A DNA stretch of 32,439 nt from Chromera velia (Eukaryota > Sar > Chromeraceae): the NCBI GenBank assembly GCA_018398765.1, contig JAHBMJ010005539.1, forward strand, positions 37,300-69,738, in the 5' to 3' direction. This document shows positions 20,159 to 31,660 of the stretch, piece after piece. The position numbers and the translations under genes were made by a program. How positions within the stretch are numbered: the first letter of the stretch is position 1; the number at the start of each line of letters is the position of its first letter. A model generated the notes under the pieces. The model ran no database searches and had not been told where the DNA came from. It saw only the letters and a program-made list of their open reading frames with translations.

Positions 20159-22990
20159 TACTTCCTCTCTGTCAAAAATAACTTCCATTCGCCTCCTTCG
20201 ATCGAGTAGGCCGAGAAAAAGGTGTTGCCAGAAAAAACAGTGGTCTGAACAAAACGTACAGCATCTACACAAACAAACCAAAATTAAATAAACAGAATAC
20301 TAAGCCGAGTCAGCCCGACGACCCAGCACAAAGTACGGAATCCACCCCGTCCCCTCTGCTCGAACTCCCATCCGGTTGCTCGCCGTCACAAAGCACCAAC
20401 CGGTCTCGTGTACCCTGTGTACTACCACGCACTCACCTGCGACTCAGATATGAAAGAGACGCAGACGTGTTGCACATCAGTGCACACGACAAAAGCATAG
20501 CGATGAGTCGATCGACTAACTTCTAGATGCACAGATCGATTACTGGATAGGCAGACACATGGACGGGCAGCAAGGACTAGGACTAGGACAAGAGAGATGG
20601 GCCAGGAGGGAGACTGAAAAAAGAAAAAAGAGAGATGGGCCAGGAGGGAGACTGAAAAAAGAAAAAAGAGAGATGGGCCAGGAGGGAGACTGAAAAAGAA
20701 AAAAGAGAGATCGGCCAGGAGGGAGACTGAAAAAAGAAAAAAGAGAGATGGGCCACGAGGGAGACTGAAAAAAGAAAAAAGAGAGATGGGCCAGGAGGGA
20801 GACTGAAAAAAGAAAAGCGTTCGAACGGCAACCCTATTCCCTCTTAAGAAAAACAAATCAGATGTGAACAGGAAAACAAATTGGCTCGACTCCAAAACCC
20901 CAATTGACGCAACAGATCGACTCACCGCAGGCGATGCGCAGCTCTCGGTTGTCCATGGGACAGTGCGGCCGCATGGTCAAGTAGGGGACGCCCAGCTCAA
21001 TGGAGCTCAGCAGAGCCAAAGGCACCGCCCCTGGTGTCTCTTCTTCCTGCTGGTGCTGCCCTGCGATCGGCTGATGGTGGGTTGCCCCCGACGGCTGGTG
21101 CTGCCCTGCGATCGGCTGCTGGTGGTGCCCTGCCATTGGCAACTGGTGGGTTGCCCCCGACGGCTGGTGCTGCCCTGCGATCGGCTGATGGTGGGTTGCC
21201 CCCGACGGCTGGTGGTGCCCTACCATTGGCGGCTGGTGGTGCCATTCGCATGTGGGAGGCAGGTGCTGGTGGTCAAATTGCTGGATCTCGTAGTGTTGTA
21301 ATGTCTGCTCTCGGCCTGGCGCAGTGGAGTAATCGTGGAAGTTTTCCGATTGGGAGAAGGAGGAGGCAGATGCAGCGGCAGGGAGGTAAGTTCCACTCCC
21401 TGTTGGCTGGTTGGGAATGCTGAATGTGCCGGGGGTGGGGCAAATCTCATGGGGAACAGAAGCACGCTGCGCTTGCGGCTGCAAGTCGGCGACCTGATCA
21501 ACAGGCTCCTGACCGAGCACAGGCTGCTGACCAAGCACAGGCTGCTGACCGAGCACAGGCTGCTGACCAAGCACAGGCTGCTGACCAAGCAGAGGCTGCT
21601 GAACAGCGGGGCTGTTTACTGCCGAACGAGGGTAAGGTGGGGGTTTAAGGGTTTCTTGAGGAGGTACGATTAGTCGGGGGGCTGCGTCTTGTGCGGTGAC
21701 GGAAGAGGAAGAAACTTTGACAATTGCCGTCTCTATCTTTTTTCGCTCCTCGTCGAGCAGAGAGGCAGGAGGGATCGAAGGATCGACAGCCGACAGAGGT
21801 CTTGGCCTGAGAACTTCCCCCGCCGCACTCTCCTCAACGCCAGGGTACGTATGGTGCCCCCTTCGCGCCTCCCGATGCGTCTCGGGAGTGTCGGCTGAGT
21901 TCGAATTCAGTTCCGGAGGAGAGATCGCACTGGACCCTGACACCCCCTCTTGGGCGGTTGTGAGGATCCCCCCTTTGCGTGCTGAGGAGGATGTTGGACC
22001 TGAGGCTTCGATGTGATTTGCAAGCTCGTCCTTTGCTCTCATGAGTTCACCCTAATAGACAAAAATGTGAACCGACAAAGAGAGAAAGGAAGGAAGGAAG
22101 GAAGGAAGGAAGGAAAAGATTCATTTGAACATCATGAGAAGAAAAGATCAAGACCTCCTAGCTCCTTTCATGTACGTATTCATCACTCATCCAAGAGACA
22201 GAGTGCGTGTAGGAGAACTCATGCAGTGCAAGTCGATTGAACAGGTGAAGACGCGACAAATAGACATACAGAAGACAGGCCGACAGGGACGATAAACCAA
22301 ACAGCAGACAAGCACACAGACAAACAGGCGGGCACCGATGACAGAGCGACAGAAAGCGATCGAGACAAACAAATAGACGGACATAGATCGACCCCAGGTG
22401 GACCTCTCAAAAAGGCCACCGAAGGCGGTGCAAACGAGCGATGAAGAAAACTGAAAGAACTCAAAAAATCCAAACGAGCGCAAAAAGGACCCATCAACAC
22501 TCATACCAATACCCACTGACCCCCCCGCCGCCCCCCCCCGGTCACACACGCAGATGCAAGACACTGACCTTCATCGTGTCGAGTTTGCTCTGCAAATTGC
22601 TAATCTGGAGTTCTACGAGACACTTGCTGACGAAGGGAAGAGCAGTGTCTGCCCATTCTGCGGTCCTCGCATAGAGATACTCCCGAGGAACTGACACGAC
22701 GGACCAGTTGCTGCACAGAGACACGACAAGACACTTCGCAAACAAACGACTGACGGAAACCTTGTTGACTTACTCTGCACAAGTGGCCGAGCTTACTATT
22801 TGTGTAAGCCTTTCTCATTTGGATTTGGGTCGACCTCACACTTCAGGAGAAACTCCCCGGGAACTGCAGCTCCGTCCGCAATGTCATAAACCTTCTGCGC
22901 GTCTTCAACCACATTCCCTAGTTCTTGAAGTTTTGCTTCCCTCGCTTCCTTCCGCCGGTCTCTCCGGTTCAACCAAGGACGTCCTACCAT
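20116..22990 (-). CDS. Coiled-coil protein with Pro/Gln/His-rich repeats
   Basis: Five exons on minus: 22990-22797, 22710-22569, 22051-20926, 20519-20437 and 20244-20116. Phases 2, 0, 1, 0 close to 557 aa. Donors are gtaagc, gtcagt, gtgagt and gtgagt. Start MVGRPWLNRRDRRKEAREAK with aaaATGG context. The exon 2/3 junction falls inside a continuous heptad-like stretch (LQISNLQSKLDTMK then GELMRAKDELANHI, residues ~96-129), which strongly supports the splice. The middle is disordered, with GQQPVL hexamers (~258-297) and HHQPIAGQHQPSGAT-type repeats (~380-450). The end (LRIAC, RYAFVVCTDVQHVCVSFISE, TTVFSGNTFFSAYSIEGGEW) is beta-like and may be a folded domain. The last two exons are too short to show as long frames, and the final one is the least certain. 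No family recognised. Confidence 0.65.
20585..20815. repeat. 38-bp minisatellite, six copies, intronic
   Basis: Unit agagagatgggccaggaggg agactgaaaaaagaaaaa, 38 bp; one copy is 37 bp. Lies in intron 3 of the minus-strand coiled-coil gene (20520-20925), pyrimidine-rich on the sense strand. Confidence 0.95.
21040..21250 (-). repeat. Coding repeats rich in His/Gln/Pro
   Basis: Repeated tgctgccctgcgatcggctg and gggttgcccccgacggctgg blocks encode alternating GQHQPSGATHHQPIA-type segments in exon 3 of the coiled-coil gene. Confidence 0.85.
21500..21614 (-). repeat. Coding GQQPVL hexapeptide repeats
   Basis: 18-bp units (caggctgctgaccaagca / caggctgctgaccgagca) repeated about six times in frame, giving LLGQQPVLGQQPVLGQQ. 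Confidence 0.88.
22086..22114. repeat. GGAA tetranucleotide microsatellite
   Basis: GAAAGGAAGGAAGGAAGG-type run inside intron 2 of the coiled-coil gene; pyrimidine-rich on the sense (minus) strand just upstream of the acceptor. Confidence 0.85.
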
Positions 22991-23311
22991 TTTGGTAGGT
23001 CTATGTGCTTGCGTCTACTCGATGGTAGCAGGCTGCTGAAGCCGAAGGACGTGTACATGTAATGAAAAGGGAGACTGGTCAACAGTTGAAACAACAGAGG
23101 AGATGTTCACTGAATTTCTCCGTCACTTTGACTTACACAAGAGTTGACTTGACAGACAGAATGCTTCGCTATGTAGATAGGTCGACAAACGGTGGAGACG
23201 TGGGCAAATGCATAGGGAGAATTTAACAGCCGGATTTGACTTCTCTGTACGCCGATGCAAACTATATGCATGCACATGCATACGTCCATGCATGCAGTAT
23301 ATCGATATTAG

Positions 23312-23329
23312 CTCGACGCGCGCGTCGAG
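23312..23329. repeat. Perfect 18-bp palindrome with a third half-site
   Basis: ctcgacgcgcgcgtcgag is its own reverse complement. gcgtcgagc recurs at 23332-23340, so an alternative 9-bp stem (23311-23319 with 23332-23340) is possible. Located about 320 bp upstream of the coiled-coil gene's ATG. Confidence 0.8.
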
Positions 23330-23970
23330 ATGCGTCGAGCTATAAAGGTCAGTAACACGCATGGAGCCGGCTGGGGACGCACTATACGGCCTTCGCCGCC
23401 CCGCCTAGCTCCCCCTTGCTCTCACGGAAAACTCCATCCAAAGAGCTGAGAATCGGTCAGAGTTCTGGAGCACGCTGCACACACATACAAAGTTTACAAA
23501 ACTACCATGAAGCAAAGGTGACCCTTGGGCGAAGTGGGCCACCGTAATATGAAATAAAGACTAACGGATATGTGAAAAATAATTGATATCAGTGTTGTCG
23601 CATCACTTGCTAATGTTAGCTAATGTTTAATTATTTTCTTAATACCATCAGACACTTAAAGTAATCAAAAAATAGTAAAGAACTATAAAGAACTATAAAA
23701 ACTCTAAGTTATCAATTAGCTCGTCCGCGTCTATCTGCATTTGCGATGTGGCTAATCAAGACAGTCTGCAAATGTCTGCAATATACTGTAATATACTATA
23801 ACAGTAACTTAGGTTAATGTGCAACCCCTGTAACAGTCCAATCCAGACTTTAATAAACTTCAAACACTACATCATTGTGATAAGACTCAAAAGCATAACT
23901 TTACTTGAAGTTTCCGCGTTACAAGCACAATTAGCATTAAAAAATCTATTTCGAGACAGATTCGGGTATT

Positions 23971-24427
23971 ACGCATGCCGGGGGCAAGTGGGGTGCTTTT
24001 TGCCCCCCTAAAGCGGCACATTTCCGCAAAAAACTCGTTCTCATAATTGGTAAAGAGTTAGAAGCTGAAACTTTGTGTAAGAAGACGTTGTAATGATAGA
24101 AAAAGAACTATAGAACAGATTTTTTATATCATTTCTAGAAACATAGGCTGCCATACAAATTTTTTAATTTTTGGGCCATTTTTTAACGGTTCCTGATAGT
24201 AAGAAAAACGGTATGAAACTCACAAAATTTATATAGCAGCCTATGTTTCTAGAAATGATATAAAAAATCTGTTTCACAGTTCTTTTTCTATCATTATAAT
24301 GTCTTCTTACACAAAGTTTCAGCTTCTAACTCTTTACCAATTATGAAAACGAGTTTTTTGCGGAAAAGCGCCGGTCTCCTATGCAGAAGAAGGGGCAAAA
24401 AGCACCCCACTCACCCCCGGCATACGT
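23971..24427. mobile_element. Foldback / MITE-like element with ~200-bp inverted arms
   Basis: Left arm about 23971-24162, right arm about 24225-24427, loop about 62 bases. The tips read acgcatgccgggggcaagtg (left) and, reverse-complemented, acgtatgccgggggtgagtg (right). Both continue ggggtgctttttgcccc, then a short indel zone, then about 130 bases of near identity including cataattggtaaagagttag and catttctagaaacataggct. No open reading frame of note, so non-autonomous. Flanks show only a loose direct repeat (gattcgggtatt / gattctgtgtatc) that might be a decayed target-site duplication. Superfamily not assignable. Confidence 0.85.
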
Positions 24428-24941
24428 AGACTGATTCTGTGTATCTCCACCAAAAATTATATAAAATTATACACTGTTTGTGCATACCCGTTATGTCATA
24501 TGCATTCTATATTTAGTACCATTATTTAACTAATAAATGTTTGATAATTTTTGATGCCAGTATTTTTTATTGTATTTTCTTCCTTTTAATTACTTTTTGT
24601 CCAACGGCCTAGTCAAACGGCCATCCTAGACGGCGGATCGGCGACCGTCTCTCATCATCTGTATTCCATTTTACATTGATGAGGAACTCTCTTGAAAGGG
24701 AGGGGGTAAGAGGGCCTTAGAGTAGGGGAGCGGGCCGCGACGGTCATAAAAGTGAGTCTTTAAGTGACAGCTCTCTTGTCGAGAGAACACTGTTGGGAGA
24801 AAGAACAGCGAGAACATGCAAATTGGAACACATGACCAACGCTCCTGTACGGTAATGAACAACTTAAAGACTTGTATTTAATAACTCGCTAGATAACTCG
24901 TTTCATTCTATATTTACTCATATTCACTAAAACAACATCTG

Positions 24942-27900
24942 TCAACGAAGCTGTTGAGAGAGAATGGCAGCGTCTGCCCTTGACATTCGAGCTGACAAGG
25001 ACGCTGAATGCTGTCCAAGAGAAGACGAATAGACCGGACCGTCCACACGAACGCACAGAGGCTTCAAATATCCTTCCCTATGAAAGAGCCCAGAAGGCCG
25101 TAGACCGTTTTTGCTAATTGGACGCGGCCCCCTTTCCAACAGTCTCCACACGGAGTCCATCCCAGAAGGGGTGACACCCCCCTCAGGAGAGAGGGCTTTC
25201 CTTTTCGCGTCTCTCTCCCACATTCCCTTTCCTCTTTCTGTCACGGCACCCGAACGCAAAGGAAAAGCACCCAGTTTCTCATTCTCACCCCTGCTCGTGC
25301 TCGGTCTCAGCGGACGGAGACCAGGGCCTGAGATGACAGGGGTGTCAACCTGACGGGGAGTCTTGTCAGTGCACGTCAGAGACGCACCAATGACGGAGGG
25401 AGTCGGAACACCACTGGGGCCCTGACTCGGCCCTGGTGACTTTCCTGTCTCCGCGACTTGTTCTGGCGGTGGAGTAGGTGCAGGACACCGCCCCCCCAAT
25501 CCACCGCCACCTCCTCCCTTTAAGTTGACGCTGCCGCCCGAGAGAGTTGTGACCAGGTTCTGCTCGAGGTTAAACATTTGACGCAACCACTCTACCTGGG
25601 CCTCTCGGCTTTGGGGATCTGAGTCCGATTCAGAAGAAGAGCGGGGGCGCTGGCCATGAGGTCCTGCGCTGACTGCAGCAGAAGGGACAGAGGCCCGGCT
25701 CCCTGCCAGAGGAGGTGTGACAAGAGATTTCTGCGGAATTTGAGTTCTTTTGCCTGCTGCCAGTGCGTTACGGGAGGAGGAAAACAACCGCCCTCTAGGA
25801 CCTGGCCAGGGTCCGGTGGTCCCATTCGGCCGGGGTGTGACATTCACCGAAGCTGAAGGAAGACGCGAAGAGGTGTTGGGGCGACTGAGAGACTCGCCTT
25901 TAATCCTAGACTCCTTCTGCTTGGATTTTGAGGCGCATGGAGAAGGAACATCTGGGGGTCTGGAAACAATGGGAACAGAATCCCATCGAATAGCCAAACC
26001 GTCAAGCACATCTCTCTGTGGATCGGATGCTCGACGCACTGCCATTTTTTCATCCAGTGCACTTGAGGCCGCAGCCTGAGGCTGTCTCTCTTCTTCTCCT
26101 GCTGATCTTTCTGTGCTCTTGTATTGGAGGTGTCGATCGTCCCCGTCTTTCTCTGCACATTCCTTCTGCCTCCCCACCTGCCTCTCGGTAACGTTCCCCA
26201 TTGGCCCACTTGACTGTACCTCATCCAACTGCCTTGCACGTGTCTCTGCCCCCTGGAAGGCTACCTGTCGGACCTCCCGAGCTTTCCGCACGTTCCACCC
26301 GCAAGTTGCACGTGCAGTGTGGGGGCGCTGCGGAGACGCAGCAGAGGGGTGAATGTGCAGGGAGTTGAAACCTCCCCCAAATGCGAGAGAAAACGAAGGA
26401 GCACGGGAGGTGCCCCGTATGACAGGTGCGGCAGAATGGAGACGGAATCTCATATTTCCATTTGCATAAGCACCCCCCCCTCCTCCGATTCCTACTCCGG
26501 CTGACGAAGTAACGGGTATGGGGGAGGTCCCAAAGGTATCAGCTCCTTCCTCTACCTCCATAGCAGCAGCAACTGCAACCTCTCTTTCTCTTCTCCTTCG
26601 CCTGCGTTCCCTTTCTTCCTCCTCTCGAGCATCTTCCCTTGCTTTCATCAAACGGCGATGCAACACAACAGCCTCAGCGTAACTTCTGATCAACGCACTC
26701 ATCTCTGCTGCACTCTGCACCCCATCAAGAGAAGGTTTCTGCGGGGGTGCAAAGTAGTCTGTCTCTGCGGGGGATGGGTCAAGATCTTCCGTGACAGCGG
26801 CATCAGGCGGGTCGGAGAGACGTGTCAGTCTTCCTCCTGCCTCCCCTCCCCTCCCTTCATGCATGTTCATGTTCTGCTGCTGGGTGATATGCGGAAGCTG
26901 AGAAAGAAGGTGCGGCCGCACATTTCCTCTCGAAGTGCGGGGCCGTGGCGTTGCACTGCTTGTACCTCTGTTGGGATTTGAGGAGCGAGGCATGACGAGA
27001 GCTGTTGCGGGTCTCCCCTCGGCTAGTGACGGTCGGCGGCCCTGTGCCTGTGCCGGGGCAGCGCTGCCTGTGCGGGAAGCACTGCGCGGGCCCCACTGCG
27101 CTGCAGGGGTAGGTTGACGGGTTGCTTGCACAGAGACGGACATTCTGAAAATGTCCGCGGCAGTGGTAGGGCGGGAGAAAGAGGCGGAGACTGCAGCTTG
27201 ACTGGCCGGAGTAGCGGTGTAGAATCTGGTGTAGACGCTGGGGGGACGGCCCTCGTCTCCTTCCCCCTCTGCCTCTTCCCCCCCCGACTGCACAGGAAGA
27301 TGGATGCCTGGACTCGCTTCTGCTGAGGAGAGATTGGGGCCCCCGAGGGAGGTAGAGGGTCGGGGAGCTTGTGAGGATGACGAAGCCGCAAACTCTATTG
27401 GGGAGGGCGAAACTCGTCTGAAGTCAGAAGAGGACCGCGGCCTGTCCCTGCATTAAGTCAGACGTCAGGGGAAAAACAAAGCGCACTCATGCAAAGGAGG
27501 GCCGAGAAAAAAACCGGGAAGAAGGAAGGAAGGAAGGAAGGATCGAAGGAAGGATGAAAGGAAGGAGGGAAGGAAGGAAGGATGAAACGAAGTAGGGAAG
27601 GAGGGAAGGCGAGAACAAAAAAAAAATTAACACGGGCGGAAGAATTAAACGAAAAAGAAAGCAAGTATGAAAGGGAGAAAAAACATATTAATAAATAATA
27701 ACTAAAGAAGACAAGTACGAAAAATGATGTAAGAAGACAAACATTGTGGCTGGTCAGCAAAAGATCATACTTAGACGTCTTTCATTGTGAATGTCTCAAC
27801 TCTCTTAGAGCATGCGCGATCGATACAAAATGGGACCTGGAAGACAAACGACTTTCTGGACAATCAAAAGGAAGATAGATTTGCACTTCAACGGAAGTCC

Positions 27901-30735
27901 ATGCAGGGTGTGTATCCAGAGAAGACCGCTGCGCAACTCGTATCTGGGGGGGAAGGGCACATATGTCATCAACAGACTTGGAGACAAAGCTTCTTGCATT
28001 TTCTTTCATACAGAATTCTTCTTTTTCAGGGAAAATGCGCTCTGTATGAAAGAAAGAATTCTGTATGAAAGAAAATGCAAACATGCATATGTCATCAACA
28101 GACTTGGAGACAAACTTCCTTGCCAGCCCCGTCTTCCTGTGAGCCCTCATTCTTCTGACAGTGGAAACATTCGCTGACACGATGCAAGCAAGCCGGGTAA
28201 CTGACTGACCGTTGGTCGTCAACTTCTGCCTCCGCTGCCTGGACGCGAATTCCCGGAGGACTCTCCATACTCCGCTCCCCTCGATCTAGATGCCCAACCG
28301 GCCTTTCTTCTGGACCTCTGGTTGTCTCTTCTTCCCTCCCCTCTTCTTCTCCTTCTATGTACGCAGGAGAGTCCGCCGGTGTGCTAACCCCCAGCCCTCC
28401 AGCAGCCGGCTTCGGATGCTGCCACTCGCGACAGAGCCGGCAGATGTGGCTGCTCTGGTTCTGCTGTCGCGAGAGTCCCCTGAGCGACCTGTATGAGACG
28501 ATTTACGTACACACACACAAATACTTACACACGAACGTACGCACACACATACACACGCGAACACACACACACGATACATATGAGAGAGAAAGAGAGAGAG
28601 CAGACAACAGGCAAACACAGGCGTGCCCACATCTGTACCAACACATGAAGCAATGCAGAGAGAGTGTGGAAGTGCAGGTCTGTGGGAGGCTACTGGGTGT
28701 CACGTTTGGATCCACAAAATTAATTAAGGTCTAAAATTTAATCCGGTGAGTACAATCAAAGACCATCTGGAAATTAACAATTAAACGGAGGATCTGAAGG
28801 AAGGAAGGAACGGGGAGCTGTGAGTGCCTGAGCAGACACGTATACAGTCAGTCTAGCTGTCCGACCTACCTACCTTCGCTTCGGTGCTTTCTGGACTCTT
28901 TTTGCCCTTTTTGTGCTGGTCGTCGCTGTGTCTCCAAAATTCTCGTCTGCATTCAGTCTCTCGCCTACCAGGTCGGCGCGGGAGAAGACAGGTCCGAATC
29001 TGTGCTTCGCTCCTAGACCCTTCCTCCCAAACCCACGCTCGGTCATTTGATGGCCGAGCATGTATTTATGCTGTGCTCTCTCTTGGTTGATTAATTTTCT
29101 TCCTTCAGAAATCTGCTTATGCTGCTTCCTTCGTCTGACCCGGGCTGCTGGGATCCGAAGGCCGATTGAACGTGCGAGGTCTTTCAAACGATGAAAAACG
29201 AACTGACGAAAAAGCGCTCCGTCTGATTCAACAACAGGAACAGCAGAACCGACAGAAGGGGAAGGAGGAGAGGCGGCAGAGTATAAAGATAACTCTCCCC
29301 CCGCATCTCCTGGCAAGTGGCTGCGTCCTTCATCCCCGCTTTCTTCCTCTTCGGGACCTTTAGAGACGCGGTGTGCCATCGGCGCTTTACGTGCTGCACT
29401 CAGCTTCACTTTCTCCTTGCCCCTCTCATCTCTGACCGTGACCGCAACAGTGCGTTCGAGTGCCTCTCTGGTCTCTAGCACTTCAAGGAGTCTGTCTATC
29501 ACCCCTTGGGCAAAGGTGGGTGTCACCGTGGGGTGGCCAGTAAAGCAAGCTCCCCCCCTCTCTGTCATCCTCTGTGCGCTGAATAGAGCAAGACGCGGCC
29601 GTATCTGCGAAGGCGCCCTCTGTTCCTGTGGAGGCACAGGAACGAGGAGGTGACGGTCGGGAGGGGGATCCCCCGTCCTGCAAACACGCACACACACTCA
29701 CACACACACATCGGGCAGGAACGAAAGAATCGTTGATTGACAGCTGGACGGGTGGGTTGCTGTAAAAAGATTTCACCACCGCTGCACAAGTGGGAGTGAA
29801 AAAGGGTTTCAAAAGAGCCCCTGTCTGATTCGCGGGAGAGAAAAAACGGGCACATACAGACTTTGCGTCTTTGCTTGTGGTTATGGCTTCTCTTTCCTAT
29901 CCGGCATCTATTGACGGTGAGCACACGATTCCTGCACAACACAGGAGCACAGACCTGTGAGCTCTTGGGGGAACGAGGGGTCGCGGAGACACAGCCAGTC
30001 GAATGGACGACGCGGGTCGGATGCGCCCCCCCCTTCCCTTCACGCAGTCTTCATCCTGTCCCTGCTGTTCAAAAAGATCAGCCGAGTCGAGTCTCATTAC
30101 TACCATGGGGAGTCCCGTAAGTGCGCCTCCGTCACGAGTACCCTCATTCTGCACTGGCAGAGGGGGCGGAAAATGGACGGGGTGAGGAACGGAGGCAGTG
30201 TCACTCCAACCGTCACTCGTTTCACTTTCCAGCAGGGACCCCACCTCCCCTTCTGCAGTGACTGCCGCCCGACCTGCCGCCGTGTCCTCTTTCGCCACTC
30301 TCTCTCTGTCTCCCTCCTCCCTTTCCCTTTGCTGCTGTTGATGCGATACCGTTTCACCGCCCTGCCCGTTACAATCTCTTCCCCCCCATACGGACTGGGT
30401 CTCTGTGTCTATTCTGGAGGGCATCCCGAGAGAGGGGGCTGCTCCGCCGTGCTGCTTCTGTCTTGATGCGAGCAGGTTCTGTACCATAAAACAGAGAGTT
30501 TCTTCTAGAGTCAGATTGTGCCGACAGGACAACTGCGAAAGAGAGAGAGGAGGAAAGAAGAGGAAATAAATGAAGCATGTCATGAAGGTGGGAAGCCTAA
30601 ATTTCCTCCAGGAAGTAAATGGAGAGACACGACAAGACTGGGGCTGCATGTTTTGCAATCGGACTAAAAAAAGGGCACGAAAAATGAATGGATGACCCGA
30701 ACTATTGATAAAATCACTCACACTCACACAAACAA

Positions 30736-30766
<31 letters not shown>

Positions 30767-31391
30767 AAAACACACACAGCCGCCGACCCACCACCCACCA
30801 ACGAACCAATTCAAGAGCCCTTTCGAGGTCATATTCGTCGAATGTGTCCTCCTTCTCTTTGTCAGCATTCCTCTGCACCTCCATCGCACCCCAACCAGCT
30901 CCCGACTTGAGTCCATACAGATACTCCGCCTCTACCCAGGACAACTCAAGAGGCTTCCCTGCCTGCTTCTTCACGCGTGCGTAAATCATTTCCCCCCAAT
31001 GGCGCTCAGCCTCCAGCACCCCCTTCGGGATTTTCCTTCTGTCCTCCCTGGAGCTCCACTCAATCCCCTCTCCTCCCCCCGTCTCCCCCCACATCGCGGC
31101 GCGGCGCTGGCGCCTCACCCATCTCTCCTTCAAGTCGGGCACCATCAACCCCCCTCTTGCCATCAGAAGCAGAAACTGCCCGCACGTAATATGCTTGCCA
31201 TCGTCACTTGCCGAGAGGAAAATCTGTTGAATGACGCTGCTGACAGTCACGTCCAGTGCTCCCATTCCTCTCTCCCTCTCCCCCCCACACTCATCACTTC
31301 CGAGCTCAAACAACAGGCCGAGGCCCCCCTCCCTAGAGTCCTCCCCTCGAAAGTTTGAAGGCGCAAGTCCTGAGAGGGCCTGGGTGGACAT
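24942..31391 (-). CDS. Large five-exon protein of unknown family
   Basis: Exons on minus: 31391-30795, 30532-29955, 29677-28874, 28488-28210 and 27447-24942. Phases 0, 2, 2, 2 close to 1587 aa, and every junction completes a sensible codon. Donors are gtggtg (gtgggt three bases on is an alternative), gtctgt, gtaggt and gtcagt; all acceptors end in CAG except exon 4 and 5 variants tacag and tgcag. Residues 1-240 look folded and helical (VSSVIQQIFLSASDDGKHIT, EYDLERALELVRWW then LSCRHNLTLEETLCFMVQNL); the first resembles a degenerate EF-hand, but loop spacing is off by one. Exon 3 is basic (RVRRRKQHKQISEGRKLINQ). Exon 4 has an isolated CRLC pair. Exon 5 is mostly disordered Ser/Pro/Arg with one Glu/Arg coiled coil (~1010-1050). 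Start MSTQALSGLAPSN is the first ATG in the open frame. No function assigned. Confidence 0.72.
27518..27612. repeat. GGAA-type microsatellite in intron 4
   Basis: Imperfect GAAGGAAGGAAGGAAGGAT runs in intron 4 (27448-28209) of the large minus-strand gene; on the sense strand this is a TTCC pyrimidine tract. Confidence 0.85.
27960..28114. repeat. Hairpin flanked by 29-bp direct repeats, intronic
   Basis: catatgtcatcaacagactt ggagacaaa occurs at 27960-27988 and again at 28086-28114 without mismatch. Between them, 27995-28020 and 28054-28079 form a perfect 26-bp inverted repeat (tgcattttctttcatacaga attctt) around a 33-base spacer that contains a third partial copy (ctgtatgaaagaaa). It lies inside intron 4 of the large minus-strand gene. 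Confidence 0.9.
28505..28572. repeat. CA-rich microsatellite
   Basis: Imperfect acacac / acgtacac runs within intron 3 (28489-28873) of the large minus-strand gene; read on the sense strand it is a GT-rich tract just upstream of the exon 4 acceptor. Confidence 0.8.
30720..30780. repeat. CA microsatellite in intron 1
   Basis: acacacacac run with interruptions immediately inside the intron after exon 1 of the large minus-strand gene. On the sense strand it is a GT tract close to the donor gtggtg, which makes the exact donor hard to fix. Confidence 0.85.
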
Positions 31392-31660
31392 CGCCAGGGC
31401 ATGGATGCATGAGTGGAAGGAAGGGATAGAGTGCGAATGCAAGAAGTGAAAGGAAGCGCCACCAGCAATACCGGCAAGCACACGAGGAAAGAAGAAAAGA
31501 AGGTCTCATTCAAACGATTGCAAACATTTCTTTCTTTCCTTCCTTCCTTCTTTCCTTCCTTCCTTCTTTCCTTCCTTCCTTCCTTCCTTCTTTCCTTCCT
31601 TCCTTCCTTCCTTCTTTCCTTCTTTTGTTTTTTCTTCTTTCCTTGATCCATTCATTTTTT
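31392..31660. repeat. Upstream flank of the large gene with TTCC/TTTC microsatellite
   Basis: 31392-31520 should hold the 5' leader or proximal promoter of the minus-strand gene. 31527-31645 is a long TTCC/TTTC run on plus. No gene is visible; the long Lys/Arg/Glu frame on minus is a repeat artefact. Confidence 0.75.

Larger units (their letters stand above)
22991..24941. other. Intergenic region, AT-rich, with a foldback element
   Basis: No gene is supported. 22991-23400 is the likely promoter and leader region of the minus-strand coiled-coil gene and holds many ATGCAT words plus a CG-rich palindrome at 23312-23329. 23500-24600 is AT-rich and contains the foldback element at 23971-24427. 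24600-24941 is the 3' flank of the large minus-strand gene. Confidence 0.65.

Noticed and set aside
27782-28222. Minus frame of 146 codons with FVSKSVDDIC twice
   Set aside because: It has no ATG at its start, lies inside an intron whose splice join restores the frame exactly, and is kept open by a hairpin duplication.
31220-31262. EF-hand calcium site in exon 1 of the large minus-strand gene
   Set aside because: SASDDGKHIT looks similar, but the glycine-to-isoleucine spacing is one too long and the first and last ligand positions are not acidic.
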